Positions 47,887 through 58,749 of a DNA stretch of 64,000 bases are shown piece after piece (within the stretch, counting starts at the first letter, position 1; each line of letters begins with the position of its first letter). Under the pieces are notes generated by a model, which saw nothing but the letters and a program-made list of their open reading frames with translations, was not told the origin of the DNA and did not search any database. Both the position numbers and the translations under genes were made by a program. The DNA is taken from positions 131,501 through 195,500 of the forward strand of contig NZ_PREV01000026.1 in the NCBI RefSeq assembly GCF_002959965.1, given 5' to 3'. This DNA comes from Microbulbifer pacificus. GTDB taxonomy: Bacteria; Pseudomonadota; Gammaproteobacteria; Pseudomonadales; Cellvibrionaceae.

Positions 47887-48987
47887 TCAGGCCGGCTCAC
47901 CCGCTGGAATCTTCAGGCCAAACGCCACATCCCCATTCTGCCCACGCTGGCGCAGCACATGATCCATCAGCACAATCGCCATCATCGCTTCCGCAATTGG
48001 CGTCGCGCGAATACCCACACAGGGATCGTGACGACCGGTGGTGACGACCTCAATAGGGTTGCCGTTGATATCCAGGCTCTTGCCGGGAATGCGCAGACTG
48101 GAGGTAGGCTTCAGTGCAATATGCGCAATAATTTCCTGTCCGCTGGAAATGCCGCCGAGAACGCCACCGGCATTATTGGACTGAAAACCGTCCACGGTAA
48201 TTTCATCCCGGTGTTCGGTACCTTTCTGCTCCACCGACGCAAAGCCCGCACCGATCTCCACGCCTTTTACCGCATTGATACTCATCAACGCATGGGCAAG
48301 ATCCGCATCCAGGCGGTCGAAAATCGGTTCACCGAGGCCCGCCGGCACACCGCTGGCGTGCACGGAAATACGCGCGCCGATGGAGTTGCCCTCCTTGATC
48401 AGCGCCTGCATATACGCCTCCATCTCGGGCACCTTACTCGCGTCCGGGCAGAAAAATGGATTCTCGCTCACCTGGGACCAGTCCAGCGTCTCCACCTTGA
48501 TGGGGCCGAGCTGGGAAAGATAGCCGCGCACTTCAATGCCCAACTGCTGCCTCAACCACTTTTTCGCGATGGCACCGGCGGCGACGCGCATGGCCGTCTC
48601 GCGCGCGGACGAACGACCGCCACCGCGATAATCCCGCAGGCCGTATTTGGCCCAGTAGGTGTAGTCGGCGTGGGCCGGGCGGATCTGCTCGGCGATGTTG
48701 GCATAGTCCTTGGAGCGCTGGTCGGTGTTCTCGATCAGCAGGCCGATGGGAGTACCGGTGGTCTTGCCCTCGAACACTCCGGAGAGGATTTTGACTTCGT
48801 CCGCCTCGCGGCGCTGGGTGGTGTAGCGGGAGGTACCGGGCTTGCGGCGGTCCAGTTCCAGCTGGATTTCCTCCGCGGAAATTTCCAGCCCGGGCGGGCA
48901 ACCGTCGACGATACAGCCCAGCGCCGGACCGTGGCTCTCGCCAAAAGTGGTGACACAGAACAGCTTGCCAAATGTGTTGCCCGACAT
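47887..48987 (-). CDS. aroC: Chorismate synthase
   Basis: 366 residues with all signatures: [18 protein letters not shown], the arginine-rich FMN loop [19 protein letters not shown] and [15 protein letters not shown]. It makes chorismate from EPSP with reduced FMN. Separated by 127 bases from prmB upstream. Confidence 0.97.
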   Translation of the reverse strand: MSGNTFGKLFCVTTFGESHGPALGCIVDGCPPGLEISAEEIQLELDRRKPGTSRYTTQRREADEVKILSGVFEGKTTGTPIGLLIENTDQRSKDYANIAEQIRPAHADYTYWAKYGLRDYRGGGRSSARETAMRVAAGAIAKKWLRQQLGIEVRGYLSQLGPIKVETLDWSQVSENPFFCPDASKVPEMEAYMQALIKEGNSIGARISVHASGVPAGLGEPIFDRLDADLAHALMSINAVKGVEIGAGFASVEQKGTEHRDEITVDGFQSNNAGGVLGGISSGQEIIAHIALKPTSSLRIPGKSLDINGNPIEVVTTGRHDPCVGIRATPIAEAMMAIVLMDHVLRQRGQNGDVAFGLKIPAGEPA

Positions 48988-49114
48988 ACCCGGTATTCCC
49001 TACCCCAGTGAATTATTCAACTTCTCTCGACAATATTTGTCTTCGAAAGCCGCGCATTATAGAGGAATCTGTCGCCGCAGGCTCGCAGGATTCTGCACCG
49101 CTGAGTGAGACGGT

Positions 49115-50044
49115 TCAGCCCGCGGCCTTCTCAAAAAACGGGCGGCAGGCCAGCAGATCTTCACGGGTCAGCATGAATACCCCATGACCGCCATCTTCCA
49201 GCTCCGGCCAAACGAACGGCACCCGGGGGTACGCCTCCTCCAGCGCCAGCCAGCTGTTCCCCACTTCACAGACCAGAATGCCCTCCGGCTGCAAATAGTC
49301 CGGGGCCTCCAGCAACAGGCGGCGGGTAAAGTCGAGACCGTCGTCACCGGACCCCAGTGCCAGCCCCGGCTCTGCGTGATACTCCGCGGGCATTTCCGCA
49401 AGATCCCGCGCATCGACATAAGGCGGGTTACTGACAATCAGGTCATAGCTGCAACCCGTAAGCCCGGCAAACAGATCCGACTGCACCGCCCGCACCTGCT
49501 CATTCAGATCGTGGCGATTGATATTGATCTGTGCCACCTCGAGGGCATCCGGAGAGATATCACTAACATCCACCCGCGCCTCGGGAAAGGTTTCGGCACA
49601 GGCAATACCGATACAGCCACTGCCGCAACACAGATCCAGAATCGCCAGCGGCTCCTCCGTCAGCCAGGGTTCGAAGCGCTGCCGGATCAGCTCACCAATG
49701 GGTGACCGCGGCACCAGCACACGCTCGTCGACATAAAACGGTATATCGCAGAACCAGGCCTCCTTGGTGATGTAGGGCGCTGGCAGGCGCTGGTGGATAC
49801 GTTTTTCCAGCACATCCATCACCTCGCGGCGCTCCTCCATGGTCAGACGCGCGGCGAGGATGTCCGGCTTACTGTCCGCCGGCAGATGCAAGGCGTGGGT
49901 GACCAGCAGGACAGCCTCATCCCAGGCGTTGTCGGTTCCATGACCAAACCAGAGCCCGGACTCATTGAAGCGGCTGGCACCCCAGCGGATGTAATCCAGA
50001 ACGGTGTGTAAATCCTGCAAACTGGACTCACGTTTCTCTATCAT
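49115..50044 (-). CDS. prmB: 50S ribosomal protein L3 glutamine methyltransferase
   Basis: 309 residues of the HemK/PrmB family: SAM site [17 protein letters not shown] and the catalytic NPPY motif in [13 protein letters not shown]. The DARD after NPPY and the prmB-aroC order indicate PrmB, which modifies ribosomal protein L3, over PrmC. Divergent from folE. Confidence 0.94.
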   Translation of the reverse strand: MIEKRESSLQDLHTVLDYIRWGASRFNESGLWFGHGTDNAWDEAVLLVTHALHLPADSKPDILAARLTMEERREVMDVLEKRIHQRLPAPYITKEAWFCDIPFYVDERVLVPRSPIGELIRQRFEPWLTEEPLAILDLCCGSGCIGIACAETFPEARVDVSDISPDALEVAQININRHDLNEQVRAVQSDLFAGLTGCSYDLIVSNPPYVDARDLAEMPAEYHAEPGLALGSGDDGLDFTRRLLLEAPDYLQPEGILVCEVGNSWLALEEAYPRVPFVWPELEDGGHGVFMLTREDLLACRPFFEKAAG

Positions 50045-50201
50045 TGGCGAAATTCCTCAATTACCGGCGCCCGGGCTATTGCCACTTTACTCCCTTGGCA
50101 CAAAGGCTTAGGGTAGCGCACCCTCTGGAGCCCCCGAATATCGGCCCCTTGCCGCTGTACAGGCGCTGAGCCTAAGCGGGCGAGACGTTGGAAGCATACT
50201 G

Positions 50202-50741
50202 ATGAAAGAACACTACGCACACATCATTGAAGCCATTGGCGAAAACCTGGAGCGCCCGGGTCTGAAAGACACCCCGCTGCGCGCCGCCAAGGCCATGCAG
50301 TACCTCACCCGCGGTTATCAGCAGACCGTGGAAGAAATCGTCAACGACGCGCTTTTCCCGTCCGATTGCAGCGAGATGGTACTGGTCAAGGATATCGAGC
50401 TCTATTCCCTGTGCGAGCACCACCTGTTGCCATTTATCGGCAAGGCGCATGTGGCGTACATTCCCGACGGCAAAGTGCTGGGACTGTCGAAAGTGGCGCG
50501 CATTGTAGACATGTTTGCCCGCCGTTTGCAGATTCAGGAACAGCTCACGGTGGAAATCGCCGAAACCATCCAGCGCGTTACTGGCGCCGCCGGTGTGGGC
50601 GTGATCATCGAAGCAAAACACATGTGCATGATGATGCGCGGTGTGGAAAAGCAGAACTCGGTGATGAAAACTTCCGCCATGCTGGGCTCCTTCCGCAGCC
50701 AGCAGGCCACCCGCAATGAATTTCTGTCACTGATCCAATAA
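50202..50741 (+). CDS. folE: GTP cyclohydrolase I
   Basis: 179 residues. Zinc ligands lie in [12 protein letters not shown] and in [34 protein letters not shown] is the family core. First step of folate (tetrahydropterin) synthesis from GTP. Divergent from prmB across 157 bases and followed by a tautomerase gene after 45 bases. Confidence 0.96.
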   Translation: MKEHYAHIIEAIGENLERPGLKDTPLRAAKAMQYLTRGYQQTVEEIVNDALFPSDCSEMVLVKDIELYSLCEHHLLPFIGKAHVAYIPDGKVLGLSKVARIVDMFARRLQIQEQLTVEIAETIQRVTGAAGVGVIIEAKHMCMMMRGVEKQNSVMKTSAMLGSFRSQQATRNEFLSLIQ

Positions 50742-50786
50742 CGGCGAAAGGCAGGCGAGACCAGGAAACACAAGGAGAGCCCGGCA

Positions 50787-51140
50787 ATGCCCCATCTGGT
50801 GATCGAATACTCCCAGCGACTGGAAGGCCGTATTTCCATTGCAACCCTGGTGGAAAATGGTCATCGGGCCATGAACAACACCGGGCTTTTCAATGCCAGC
50901 GCCATCAAGACCCGAGCCCTTCCCTATCGGGATTTCGCCCTGGGTAATGACGAGAAGGGTGACAGGACGTTTATCCACGCGGAAGTGCGGATTCTGGAAG
51001 GGCGTACCACCGAACAGAAAGAAGCCCTGAGCGCGGCCATATTCAACAGCCTCTGTGAGTCCGCACCGGAGGTGCCGGAGATTTCCGTGGAAGTGCGGGA
51101 TATGGAAAAGGCGAGCTACGCCAAGCGCGTACCGTTCTGA
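50787..51140 (+). CDS. 5-carboxymethyl-2-hydroxymuconate isomerase family tautomerase
   Basis: 117 residues starting MPHLVIEYSQ, so Pro2 becomes the N-terminal catalytic base after Met removal, as in HpcD/CHMI. Length and the FIHAEVRILEGRTTEQKEAL core fit. No homoprotocatechuate degradation genes are near, so the true substrate may differ. A GGAG site precedes the ATG. Confidence 0.88.
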   Translation: MPHLVIEYSQRLEGRISIATLVENGHRAMNNTGLFNASAIKTRALPYRDFALGNDEKGDRTFIHAEVRILEGRTTEQKEALSAAIFNSLCESAPEVPEISVEVRDMEKASYAKRVPF

Positions 51141-51183
51141 CCCTCTATCAAGGGGCGCAGCCAGGCACACGCACAACAGTGTT

Positions 51184-52047
51184 TCAGCGGCCCGCCTCAA
51201 GAAACGGCAGGAACCAGCGGGCAATAGCCTCGGCACTCTCCTCCATGTGCAGATGGTGCCCACCGGGAAATTCCCGAATTTCCATATTCGGTATCCGCTC
51301 TGCAATGGGGCGGATGCGCTCGATCATTCCCTGAATTCCGTTTTCGCCCAATGCGAGAAGAATCGGCATGGTGGCGCGGTCGAGGAATGCCTTTACCTGC
51401 GCTTCGTTCAGTTTCGCCAGGGAACTCGCCAGCAACTGCGGATCATTGCTCCAGGTGTATCCGCCATCACAGGGGCGCACGCCCCGCTCCACCAGCGCGC
51501 GCGCGGCCGTGTCACTCAACTTGAACAATCCGTTCTTGCGCGCCGCGGTGGCCACATCCAGAGAATCAAACACCTTGGTGCGGCGATCGCGGTAGCGCGC
51601 GCGCTGCTCGATACCCTTGCGCAGGGTTTCCGGGGCTTCTTCGTCGGTTGTCGGCGGCGGTACCAGGCCATCGATCAGGGCCAGGCGGTCTATACGTTCG
51701 GGAAAGGTGGCCGCGGCAATGGTGCCGATCACCGCGCCGCGGGAGTGTGCCAGTACGGAGAAGCGCTGCCAGCCGAGGGCATCCGCCATCCCCAGCACAT
51801 CTTCGATCTCCGTCCATACGGTGTAATTGGCATCCCGGTGGCGGTGATAACTCTGGCCGTGCCCGGCCATATCCACCGCAACCAAATTAAGGCTCTGCAA
51901 ATAGGGCGCCATCGCATCGAAACTGGCGCAATTGTCCAACCAGCCGTGCAGTGCCAGCACCGGGACACCGTCGGGATTACCCCACTGGCGCGCGGCAATG
52001 GTATTGCCTTGGACATCCAGAGAAATTTCGCGGGGGGACAGGCTCAT
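51184..52047 (-). CDS. Alpha/beta hydrolase
   Basis: 287 residues from the ATG at 52047 (GGAAG upstream; the longer frame runs into sixA). The oxyanion motif is LHGWLDNCASF, the nucleophile elbow is LAHSRGAV (Ser in HSRGA) and the catalytic His is in GGHHLHMEE near the end. A cap segment lies at about 135-195. The substrate is unknown; the elbow has HSR rather than the common GxSxG first glycine. Confidence 0.87.
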   Translation of the reverse strand: MSLSPREISLDVQGNTIAARQWGNPDGVPVLALHGWLDNCASFDAMAPYLQSLNLVAVDMAGHGQSYHRHRDANYTVWTEIEDVLGMADALGWQRFSVLAHSRGAVIGTIAAATFPERIDRLALIDGLVPPPTTDEEAPETLRKGIEQRARYRDRRTKVFDSLDVATAARKNGLFKLSDTAARALVERGVRPCDGGYTWSNDPQLLASSLAKLNEAQVKAFLDRATMPILLALGENGIQGMIERIRPIAERIPNMEIREFPGGHHLHMEESAEAIARWFLPFLEAGR

Positions 52048-52171
52048 GACAGCAACTTCCGGAGAATGAGTTTCACCATGCTGACAGTGCCCTGCGAGCG
52101 CCTCAATGGCCACAGAGGTCAGACTCAATGGCCATTCTTGCAGTTGATACAGGGAACATCGAACAGAAGCG

Positions 52172-52630
52172 CTACGGCTTGTGCTGAAGCCACTCAAGCT
52201 CCGCACAGTTGCGGGCCCAAACATCGGCGCTCAGGCAGGCGAGGCTTGAGGTACCCATGGGATGTTCGTCACCCGTCCCGCAGAGGCCGTTGACCAGGCT
52301 GCCCACCAGCGGCTGATGACTGACCAGCAGCAGTGGAAAAATATCCTCGTCGGCCTCCGCGAGTGCGTCCAGCAACTGATCCAGCGGGGTATCTCCCGTG
52401 AGCAATTCCTGGATTTCCACTTCGCGCTCAAACGTGTCCGCCACAATCTTGGCAGTCTGACGGGTGCGCACAAAAGGGCTGGACCAGATGGTCTTTACCT
52501 GCGCCAGTTCCGACGCGCGCTCCTTGCACACCGCCGCCACATCCTCGCGCCCACCGTCGGTGAGCGCGCGGGTTTCATCGCTCTTACTGAACGGCTCCGC
52601 GTGGCCGTGACGCATAACAAGCAACAGCAC
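52172..52630 (-). CDS. sixA: Phosphohistidine phosphatase SixA
   Basis: 152 residues with the RHG motif at the N-terminus (LLVMRHGHAEP), TRALTDGGREDVAAV, SPFVRTRQTAKIV and the second catalytic His in LLVSHQPLVGSLV. SixA removes phosphate from histidine phosphotransfer proteins. It is followed by the alpha/beta hydrolase and precedes the DUF4389 genes; its relation to them is unclear. Confidence 0.9.
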   Translation of the reverse strand: MLLLVMRHGHAEPFSKSDETRALTDGGREDVAAVCKERASELAQVKTIWSSPFVRTRQTAKIVADTFEREVEIQELLTGDTPLDQLLDALAEADEDIFPLLLVSHQPLVGSLVNGLCGTGDEHPMGTSSLACLSADVWARNCAELEWLQHKP

Positions 52631-52683
52631 TAGGTTCTCCCGTCAAATCCTGACGACCAAACACATCGAACGTAGCTACCGGT

Positions 52684-53241
52684 TTATTTATCGCCGGTAG
52701 TCTTTTCCGTATCCGCAGAGGCGTCACTGCCAAGCTCAATGACAGTTTCGTCATCCGCGTTTTCTTTTGCAGCTTTTGCGGAGCGGGCTTTTCGTTTTGC
52801 CGCCGGCTTCTCCTCCGCCTTCTCCGCGACCTTGGCGGGCGGGGTTTCCGTGTCCGCTTCGTCTACCTCTTCAAACTCGGCCACAACCTCCGCGTCATCC
52901 TCACGGCCAATCACCTCGCCGTCGAATTCCTCGGCGCTTTCGTAAGAAGAGAGATCCTCCTCCTGGGATTCCGGCCACTCCGAGAAAGGAAAGGGCTTTT
53001 CTTCGGTGTTGTAGATGAGGAACTGCAGACTCTGGTAGATGAATGTGGAAATCTGGTCACCCAGCCGACGCAGATTGTCATTCGCGCCGCCAGTAAAGAT
53101 GGCGAACAGGAATTGGGCAATTACGACAGCCAGCATCACAAAGCCGGCGACTTCCAGCAGTACAGCAAACAGCACCATATACACCAGGCGCAGCCACTGG
53201 TTGGTTGAGGTCAGGTTACGTTTCAGTTCTTCGTTGCTCAT
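52684..53241 (-). CDS. DUF4389 membrane protein with long acidic/Lys-Ala tail
   Basis: 185 residues from the ATG at 53241. The first ~90 residues are the DUF4389 domain: two membrane segments (LVYMVLFAVLLEVAGFVMLA and a following IAQFLFAIFTGG), then QFLIYNTEEKPFPFSEWP. The rest (about 95-185) is disordered, rich in Glu, Ala, Asp and Lys. It is the longer of two adjacent paralogues; the neighbour at 53349 is the bare domain. Function unknown. Confidence 0.85.
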   Translation of the reverse strand: MSNEELKRNLTSTNQWLRLVYMVLFAVLLEVAGFVMLAVVIAQFLFAIFTGGANDNLRRLGDQISTFIYQSLQFLIYNTEEKPFPFSEWPESQEEDLSSYESAEEFDGEVIGREDDAEVVAEFEEVDEADTETPPAKVAEKAEEKPAAKRKARSAKAAKENADDETVIELGSDASADTEKTTGDK

Positions 53242-53348
53242 GGGGCGATCACCATTCCGTTGTTGGGCACCACTATTAAAGGTCACCGGCCGCAGGGGCC
53301 GGTATCAGGAGAAATACCGTCAGGACAAAACTATAGCCCGAATTCGGT

Positions 53349-53627
53349 TCAGGACTGCGGCCATTCCGAAAAGGGGAATGGCTTTTCTTCGGTGTTGTAA
53401 ATCAGGAACTGCAGGGTCTGATAGATATAGGATGCGACCTGATTACCAAGCTGGCGCAGGTTGTCGTTCGGGCCGCCAGTAATAATGGCAAAAAGAAATT
53501 GCAGGACGATGGTGGCCAGCATCACCACACCAGCCACCTCCAGCAGAATCACAAACAGCACCATGAACACCAGCCGCAGCCAGTGATCAGAGGACGTCAG
53601 GTTGCGCTTGATTTCTTCGTTATTCAT
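53349..53627 (-). CDS. DUF4389 membrane protein, short paralogue
   Basis: 92 residues from the ATG at 53627. Nearly the whole protein matches the first 90 residues of the next gene downstream (NEEIKRNLTSSDHWLRLVFM and NTEEKPFPFSEWPQS), so the pair arose by tandem duplication. It lies 107 bases upstream of that gene and 38 bases downstream of gpsA. Confidence 0.87.
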   Translation of the reverse strand: MNNEEIKRNLTSSDHWLRLVFMVLFVILLEVAGVVMLATIVLQFLFAIITGGPNDNLRQLGNQVASYIYQTLQFLIYNTEEKPFPFSEWPQS

Positions 53628-53665
53628 CTTGATTTCCAATAGCCTTCCCGGTTCGGGAAGTACAC

Positions 53666-54715
53666 TCAGGGTTTGGCCGAATAGGCTACATCAAAGGTCT
53701 GTGCCCCGGACATCAACTCACGGATCACCGTAGGGATCGGGGTACCTTCAAATAATATGGCGTGAATGGCGGAAACCAAGGGCATGTAGACACCCAATTC
53801 ATCTGCTTTCGCCTTGATCAGACGAACGGTATTCACCCCTTCCGCCACCTGGCCGATCTCGATTACCGCTTCATCCAGCTTCTTGCCCTTGCCCACCAGG
53901 TAACCCACCCGGTAATTGCGGCTCAGGTCCGAGGAGCAGGTGAGAATCAGATCGCCGACACCGGCCAGGCCGATAAAGGTCATTGGGTCCGCACCTACCG
54001 CCTCAGCAAAACGCATCATCTCCGCCAGCGCCCGGGTAATCAGCAGGCTGGTCGTGTTCTGCCCGCGCCCGAGGGCCACGGCCATGCCGGTGACGATGGC
54101 ATAGATATTTTTCAAGGCGCCGGCGAGCTCGACACCAAACACATCGTTGCTGGAGTACACGCGGAAGGTTTCGGAGTGCAACACCTTCTGAATGGTGGCA
54201 CAGAGCGATTCGTCCTCACTGGCAATCACCGTGGCGGTGTAGTGGCCAGCGACAATTTCCTTGGCAAAATTGGGGCCGCTCAGCACCCCCACACGCATGC
54301 CTTCGGTCTCTTCCCGCAGGATATCGCTCATCAGATGGAAACTATCGTGCTCCACCCCTTTGGTGAGAGAGATCAGCATGGTACCGGGAGACAGAATCGG
54401 CGCGGCGCGATGCATCACCTCGCGAAAAGAGCCGCTGGGAATGGCGACAAACACGATCTGGCAACCGCACACCGCGGCCTCGAGATCACAGGTGACCTTC
54501 AGTTGCGGATGCAGGGCAACGCCAGGCAGGTAGTGCTGGTTTTCCCGGTTGGCCATGCAGGCGTCGGCGCGCTCCGGGTCACGCATCCACTGCCGGGTGT
54601 CGTGGCCGTTGCCGGCAACGATATTGGCAATGGCGGTACCGAAGCTGCCGCCGCCAAGAATGGCAATGGAGTAACTGGATTCGGGGGCGTTTGAGGATAC
54701 GTCTTTCTGGGTCAT
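53666..54715 (-). CDS. gpsA: Glycerol-3-phosphate dehydrogenase [NAD(P)+]
   Basis: 349 residues: NAD site [17 protein letters not shown], the catalytic lysine in [18 protein letters not shown], and the [11 protein letters not shown] and [18 protein letters not shown] motifs. It makes sn-glycerol-3-phosphate for phospholipid synthesis. Upstream gap to htpG is about 314 bases. Confidence 0.96.
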   Translation of the reverse strand: MTQKDVSSNAPESSYSIAILGGGSFGTAIANIVAGNGHDTRQWMRDPERADACMANRENQHYLPGVALHPQLKVTCDLEAAVCGCQIVFVAIPSGSFREVMHRAAPILSPGTMLISLTKGVEHDSFHLMSDILREETEGMRVGVLSGPNFAKEIVAGHYTATVIASEDESLCATIQKVLHSETFRVYSSNDVFGVELAGALKNIYAIVTGMAVALGRGQNTTSLLITRALAEMMRFAEAVGADPMTFIGLAGVGDLILTCSSDLSRNYRVGYLVGKGKKLDEAVIEIGQVAEGVNTVRLIKAKADELGVYMPLVSAIHAILFEGTPIPTVIRELMSGAQTFDVAYSAKP

Positions 54716-55029
54716 AACGCTCGATGGTATTTACTGTGCAGCGGGGGATTATACGGAGCATGCCGCCGGCGCCCAATGACCAGACAGAAAATTGGTCATT
54801 TTTGCCAAGTTCACCCGCAGTTGCCGTTCTTTCCACACCAATTCGTGCAAAAAACCAGCGAACGAAGAATTGTGGGACGGATCAAGTTGCAACTATAGCG
54901 CAGCGCATTCACACCGCAGGAAATAGGTCGCTGCAGGCGGTAAAGCACATCAGGAACGTCAGAGAGCAGAAAAAATCAGAAGGGTACACCGGCCGGACGG
55001 AATGCCCGACCGGTGCGACAGTGACAATC
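54716..55029. other. Gap between gpsA and htpG
   Basis: About 314 bases. The distal part holds the htpG terminator (54968-55015); the rest must contain the gpsA promoter. No small reading frame with a convincing ribosome site was seen. Confidence 0.6.
54968..55015 (-). terminator. Terminator of htpG
   Basis: Stem CACCGG-TCGGGC / GTCC-GGCCGGTG with loop ATTCC (54987-55015), followed on the minus strand by TACCCTTCTGATTTTTTCTG. The T-run lies about a dozen bases after the stem, so efficiency is uncertain. Confidence 0.6.
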
Positions 55030-56946
55030 TTAGCGATTGAGTTCCAGCAACAGCGCGTTCAGGCGACGCACGTAGTCCGCCGGATCCTCCAGCTGGTTGC
55101 CCGCCGCCAGATTCGCCTGATCCAGCAGGATATTGGTGAGATCCGCGAAGCGATCCTCATCCTGCTCCTGATCCAGGCGCTGTACCAGCGGGTGATTCGG
55201 GTTCAGCTCGAAAATCGGCTTGGCGTCAGGCAGCTTCTGCCCCGCCTGCTCCAGAATGCGGCGCATCTGCAGGCCCATATCGTTGTCACTGGCCACCAGA
55301 CAGGCAGGAGAATCCACCAGACGTGTGGTCGCACGCACGTCTTCGACGCGGCTCTCCAGCACTTCCTTGACCCGCTCCACCAGCGCGCCGGCCTCTTTTT
55401 CGACCTTCTCGCGCTCGGCCTTGTCGTCCGCGTTTTCCGCGTCGCCCAGATCCAGCGCGCCCTTGGCCACATCCTGGAACTGCTTGCCATCAAACTCGCG
55501 CATGTGGCCGACGAACCACTCGTCCACCTGATCGGTGAGCAGCAGCACTTCAATTCCTTTCTTGCGGAAGACCTCAAGGTAGGGCGAGGACTTGGCGGTG
55601 GCGAAGTTATCCGCACATACGTAGTAGATGTGCTTCTGGCCATCTTTCATGCGGCCCACATAGGCTTCCAGCGACTGATCCTGCTTGGCGCTGTCGGTGT
55701 GGGTGGTGGAGAAGCGCAACAGCTTGGCGATCTTGTCCTTGTTGGCAAAATCTTCCGCCGGGCCTTCCTTCATCACGGAACCGAACAGATCCCAGAACTT
55801 CTGGTATTCGTCTGCATCCTTGTTTGCCAGCTTGTCCAGCATGTCCAGCACACGCTTGGTCAGCGCGCTCTTGATGGCGTCGGTGTTCTGGTCTTTCTGC
55901 AGAATCTCACGGGAGACGTTCAGCGGCAGATCGTTGGAGTCCAGCACCCCTTTGACGAAACGCAGGTACAGCGGCAGGAACTGCTCGGCGTCGTCCATGA
56001 TGAAGGTGCGCTGCACATACAGTTTCAGGCCGCGGGCGGCGTCGCGCTGATACAGGTCGAACGGCGCGCGCGCCGGGATATACAGCAGACTGGTGTAATC
56101 CAGCTTTCCTTCCACACGGTTGTGGCTCCAGGTGAGCGGATCGTCGAAGTCGTGGGAGATGTGCTTGTAGAACTCCTTGTACTCTTCGGATTTCAATTCA
56201 GAGCGCGGGCGGGTCCACAGCGCCTGGGCGGCGTTGACCGCTTCAAATTCCGGCGCCTTGTCGTCCTTCTTGTCTTCATCGTCGCCGAAGCTGTGCTCTT
56301 CCTTCAGCATCTCCACCGGGATGGCGATGTGATCGGAGTATTTTTTGATAATGGAGCGCAGGCGCCAGCCGTCGGCGTATTCTTTTGCCTCATCCTTCAG
56401 GTGCAGCACCACGCGGGTACCGCGGCTCGGCCACTCCACATTTTCCACCGAGTATTCGGCCTCACCACTGCACTCCCAGTGCACGCCCTGGCCGGCATCG
56501 AGGCCGGCGCGGCGGGTGAATACATCCACCTTGTCGGCAACGATAAACGCGGAGTAGAACCCAACCCCGAACTGGCCGATCAGGTGTGCGTCCTTCTTCT
56601 GGTTGCCCGAGAGGTTCTGCATGAAATTGGCGGTGCCGGAGCGGGCAATGGTGCCGAGGTTCTCGATCACCTCGTCGCGGCTCATGCCAATGCCGTTGTC
56701 GGTGATGCTGAGGGTACCGGCTTCTTTGTCGAATTCGATGCGAATACGCAGATCCGGGTCTTCTTCCAGCAGCTCGGGCTTGGAGAGCGCCTCGAAGCGC
56801 AGTTTGTCGGCAGCATCCGATGCATTGGATACCAGCTCGCGCAGGAAAATCTCCTTGTTGGAGTAGAGCGAGTGGATCATCAGGTGCAGCAGCTGCTTGG
56901 CTTCGGTCTGGAAACCGTGGCGTTCTTTGTGCGCCTCTACAGTCAT
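55030..56946 (-). CDS. htpG: Chaperone HtpG (Hsp90)
   Basis: 638 residues with the GHKL ATP site ([53 protein letters not shown]) and the middle and C-terminal dimer domains complete. It is a heat-shock chaperone in the cytoplasm. A heat-shock promoter upstream (56947-57057 side) was not identified with confidence. Confidence 0.97.
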   Translation of the reverse strand: MTVEAHKERHGFQTEAKQLLHLMIHSLYSNKEIFLRELVSNASDAADKLRFEALSKPELLEEDPDLRIRIEFDKEAGTLSITDNGIGMSRDEVIENLGTIARSGTANFMQNLSGNQKKDAHLIGQFGVGFYSAFIVADKVDVFTRRAGLDAGQGVHWECSGEAEYSVENVEWPSRGTRVVLHLKDEAKEYADGWRLRSIIKKYSDHIAIPVEMLKEEHSFGDDEDKKDDKAPEFEAVNAAQALWTRPRSELKSEEYKEFYKHISHDFDDPLTWSHNRVEGKLDYTSLLYIPARAPFDLYQRDAARGLKLYVQRTFIMDDAEQFLPLYLRFVKGVLDSNDLPLNVSREILQKDQNTDAIKSALTKRVLDMLDKLANKDADEYQKFWDLFGSVMKEGPAEDFANKDKIAKLLRFSTTHTDSAKQDQSLEAYVGRMKDGQKHIYYVCADNFATAKSSPYLEVFRKKGIEVLLLTDQVDEWFVGHMREFDGKQFQDVAKGALDLGDAENADDKAEREKVEKEAGALVERVKEVLESRVEDVRATTRLVDSPACLVASDNDMGLQMRRILEQAGQKLPDAKPIFELNPNHPLVQRLDQEQDEDRFADLTNILLDQANLAAGNQLEDPADYVRRLNALLLELNR

Positions 56947-57057
56947 GGGTCGGTTCTCCCCTAAATCAGATCAATCTCAAGTGAGGGGATATTGGGACGG
57001 CCGGCGCCTTTTCAAGCGCCGACCGGAGAGACATAAAAAAGGACGTGCCCGGAAGGG

Positions 57058-58332
57058 TTACTTTTTGGCGGCAGCCGTGGCCTGTACCAGCTTGCCGCGG
57101 CCGGTGATATCGGCGATGAAATTGCCGGTGAGATCGGAGATCACGCGAGACTCCGCGTTCATCAGGATGGCGATTCCCACCTTGCGCTTTTCCGAGTAAG
57201 CCACAGCCGCGCGAAAGCCCGCCACCCAGCCGCCGTGGAACACGATGCGATCATCGCCCACGGTATACAGGCGCCAACCAAGCCCGTAACCGGCGTGGTC
57301 GATATAGTCACGCCAGATGCGATGCTGCATGTGGCGGCGGGTTTCCACCCGCTCAGTGGTGAGATCATTGATCACCTCCTGCGACAGCACATCCGGGCGG
57401 TATCCCATCTGCGCCTTCAGCCACTGTGCCATATCGCTGATACTGGCGTTCACTCCCGCCGCGGGCGCCGCCAGATAGTATTCCTTTTCCACCTTTACCG
57501 GCCGCCAGCCACTGCCGGTCTGCACATGGGGCGCAGCGCGATTGCCCGCCGCCATAAACGCCTCCCAGCCGAGGGACGCATCTTCCATCTGCAGAGGGAC
57601 AAAAAAGCGCTCCTTGAGCTGGCGACTGTAGGGCACACCCGTGGCCTTCTGGATCACATCTTCAATCAGGCTGAACAGGACGTTCTGGTAGCCGTAGCAC
57701 TTGCCGGGCTCACAGTTGGGGTCAATGGTGGCGAACATCGGCAGTATCTTGGACAGGGGCCGATTGTCTTCCAGATAGTTGTCGTAGGCGTTGGGCGTCA
57801 ATCCCGACGAGTGGCTCAGCAGGTGCTGGACCTGCAGCTTCATGGACAGCGCCGGGGTTTTGAAACTGAGCTCCGGGACGTAGCGCACGACTTTGTCGCC
57901 CCAGTTGAACTTGTGCTCGTGTTCGAGCACCGCCGCCATACTCGCGGCGAACGTCTTGGACACCGACGCCAGACGAAATACCGTGTGGCTGGTCACCACT
58001 TCATGCTTGCCCTTGACCCGCACGCCGTAGGTGTCCATGGCCACCACCTGGTCGTGATCCACGATCACATAGGCGGCGCCGGGAATGCCATGCTGCTCCA
58101 GCATCTGGCGAAAGTAGCGGTCGAATTCACGGGCACTTACCTCGACACTCTTACTGACCGCCTTGCCACCTTCACGCACAGACTTTTCGCTGCGCACCGC
58201 GTCTGCGGCGGTCGCCGGGTGCGTCACCAGCAGCAATGAAAACGCCAGCGGCGACAATAAGCCGCCGGCGGCGAAGCGGAATACGCGTCGAATACGGTTG
58301 GATATGCCCTGAATCACCTTGAAATACACCAT
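57058..58332 (-). CDS. Serine hydrolase of the beta-lactamase / penicillin-binding family
   Basis: 424 residues from the ATG at 58332; the longer frame has no ribosome site. Signal or anchor segment at about 24-43 (TAADA cleavage region), then a class-C beta-lactamase fold with the SxxK motif S123-V-S-K126 in FRLASVSKTFAA. The loop QHLLSHSSGLTPNAYDNY and HGGWVAGFRA (the third motif, HGG) are present. This set covers esterases, D-aminopeptidases and PBP-like enzymes; antibiotic hydrolysis is not implied. Confidence 0.88.
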   Translation of the reverse strand: MVYFKVIQGISNRIRRVFRFAAGGLLSPLAFSLLLVTHPATAADAVRSEKSVREGGKAVSKSVEVSAREFDRYFRQMLEQHGIPGAAYVIVDHDQVVAMDTYGVRVKGKHEVVTSHTVFRLASVSKTFAASMAAVLEHEHKFNWGDKVVRYVPELSFKTPALSMKLQVQHLLSHSSGLTPNAYDNYLEDNRPLSKILPMFATIDPNCEPGKCYGYQNVLFSLIEDVIQKATGVPYSRQLKERFFVPLQMEDASLGWEAFMAAGNRAAPHVQTGSGWRPVKVEKEYYLAAPAAGVNASISDMAQWLKAQMGYRPDVLSQEVINDLTTERVETRRHMQHRIWRDYIDHAGYGLGWRLYTVGDDRIVFHGGWVAGFRAAVAYSEKRKVGIAILMNAESRVISDLTGNFIADITGRGKLVQATAAAKK

Positions 58333-58749
58333 GTGCCGTACTGCTGACCACCGCGGCAGCAACTGTGTCTGGGGCCGAGGCGGCCCGAACCCCCGAGAAG
58401 AAGTGCTGCCAGCTGTTGAGGGAAAACCTGTATTAAGACTAGCAGCCCGCGCGAAAATTCTCGGAGCATCCAGCACTTGCCACCGCGCCAATCTTTCGCT
58501 GCACCTACTGCCAGATGCCCCTGCAAACGTCCCCATGCGCCTCGCTCACCACACTCGCGCCGGGATTGTAATAAAACCGGAACAAACGCGCACATTAGCC
58601 GATTTTTCCGCCGGCATCACCAGGGCTGACAGTGTGAATTTCTTCATGCCCCAAATGACGGGCGAAAAAAAACCGCCATGCGGCGGTTTTTCCGGTGGAG
58701 AGCCCTGCGGCCCTCACCGTCTTCAGTCGTGCGGTTTTCCGCAGCAGAC
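58333..58749. other. Gap between the peroxiredoxin and serine hydrolase genes
   Basis: About 417 bases. It contains the peroxiredoxin terminator at 58665-58692 and presumably the hydrolase promoter near 58340-58450. The long open frame that crosses it on the minus strand looks fortuitous: its codons give a Ser/Gly/Arg-rich, domain-free peptide. Confidence 0.6.
58665..58692 (-). terminator. Terminator of the peroxiredoxin gene
   Basis: AACCGCC-ATGC-GGCGGTT with eight A bases on the left, giving an eight-T run on the minus strand. It lies 58 bases past the peroxiredoxin stop. Confidence 0.9.

Noticed and set aside
57058..58332. Calling the serine hydrolase a beta-lactamase resistance gene
   Set aside because: The SxxK and HGG motifs are shared by esterases and peptidases of this fold; nothing in the sequence shows antibiotic hydrolysis.
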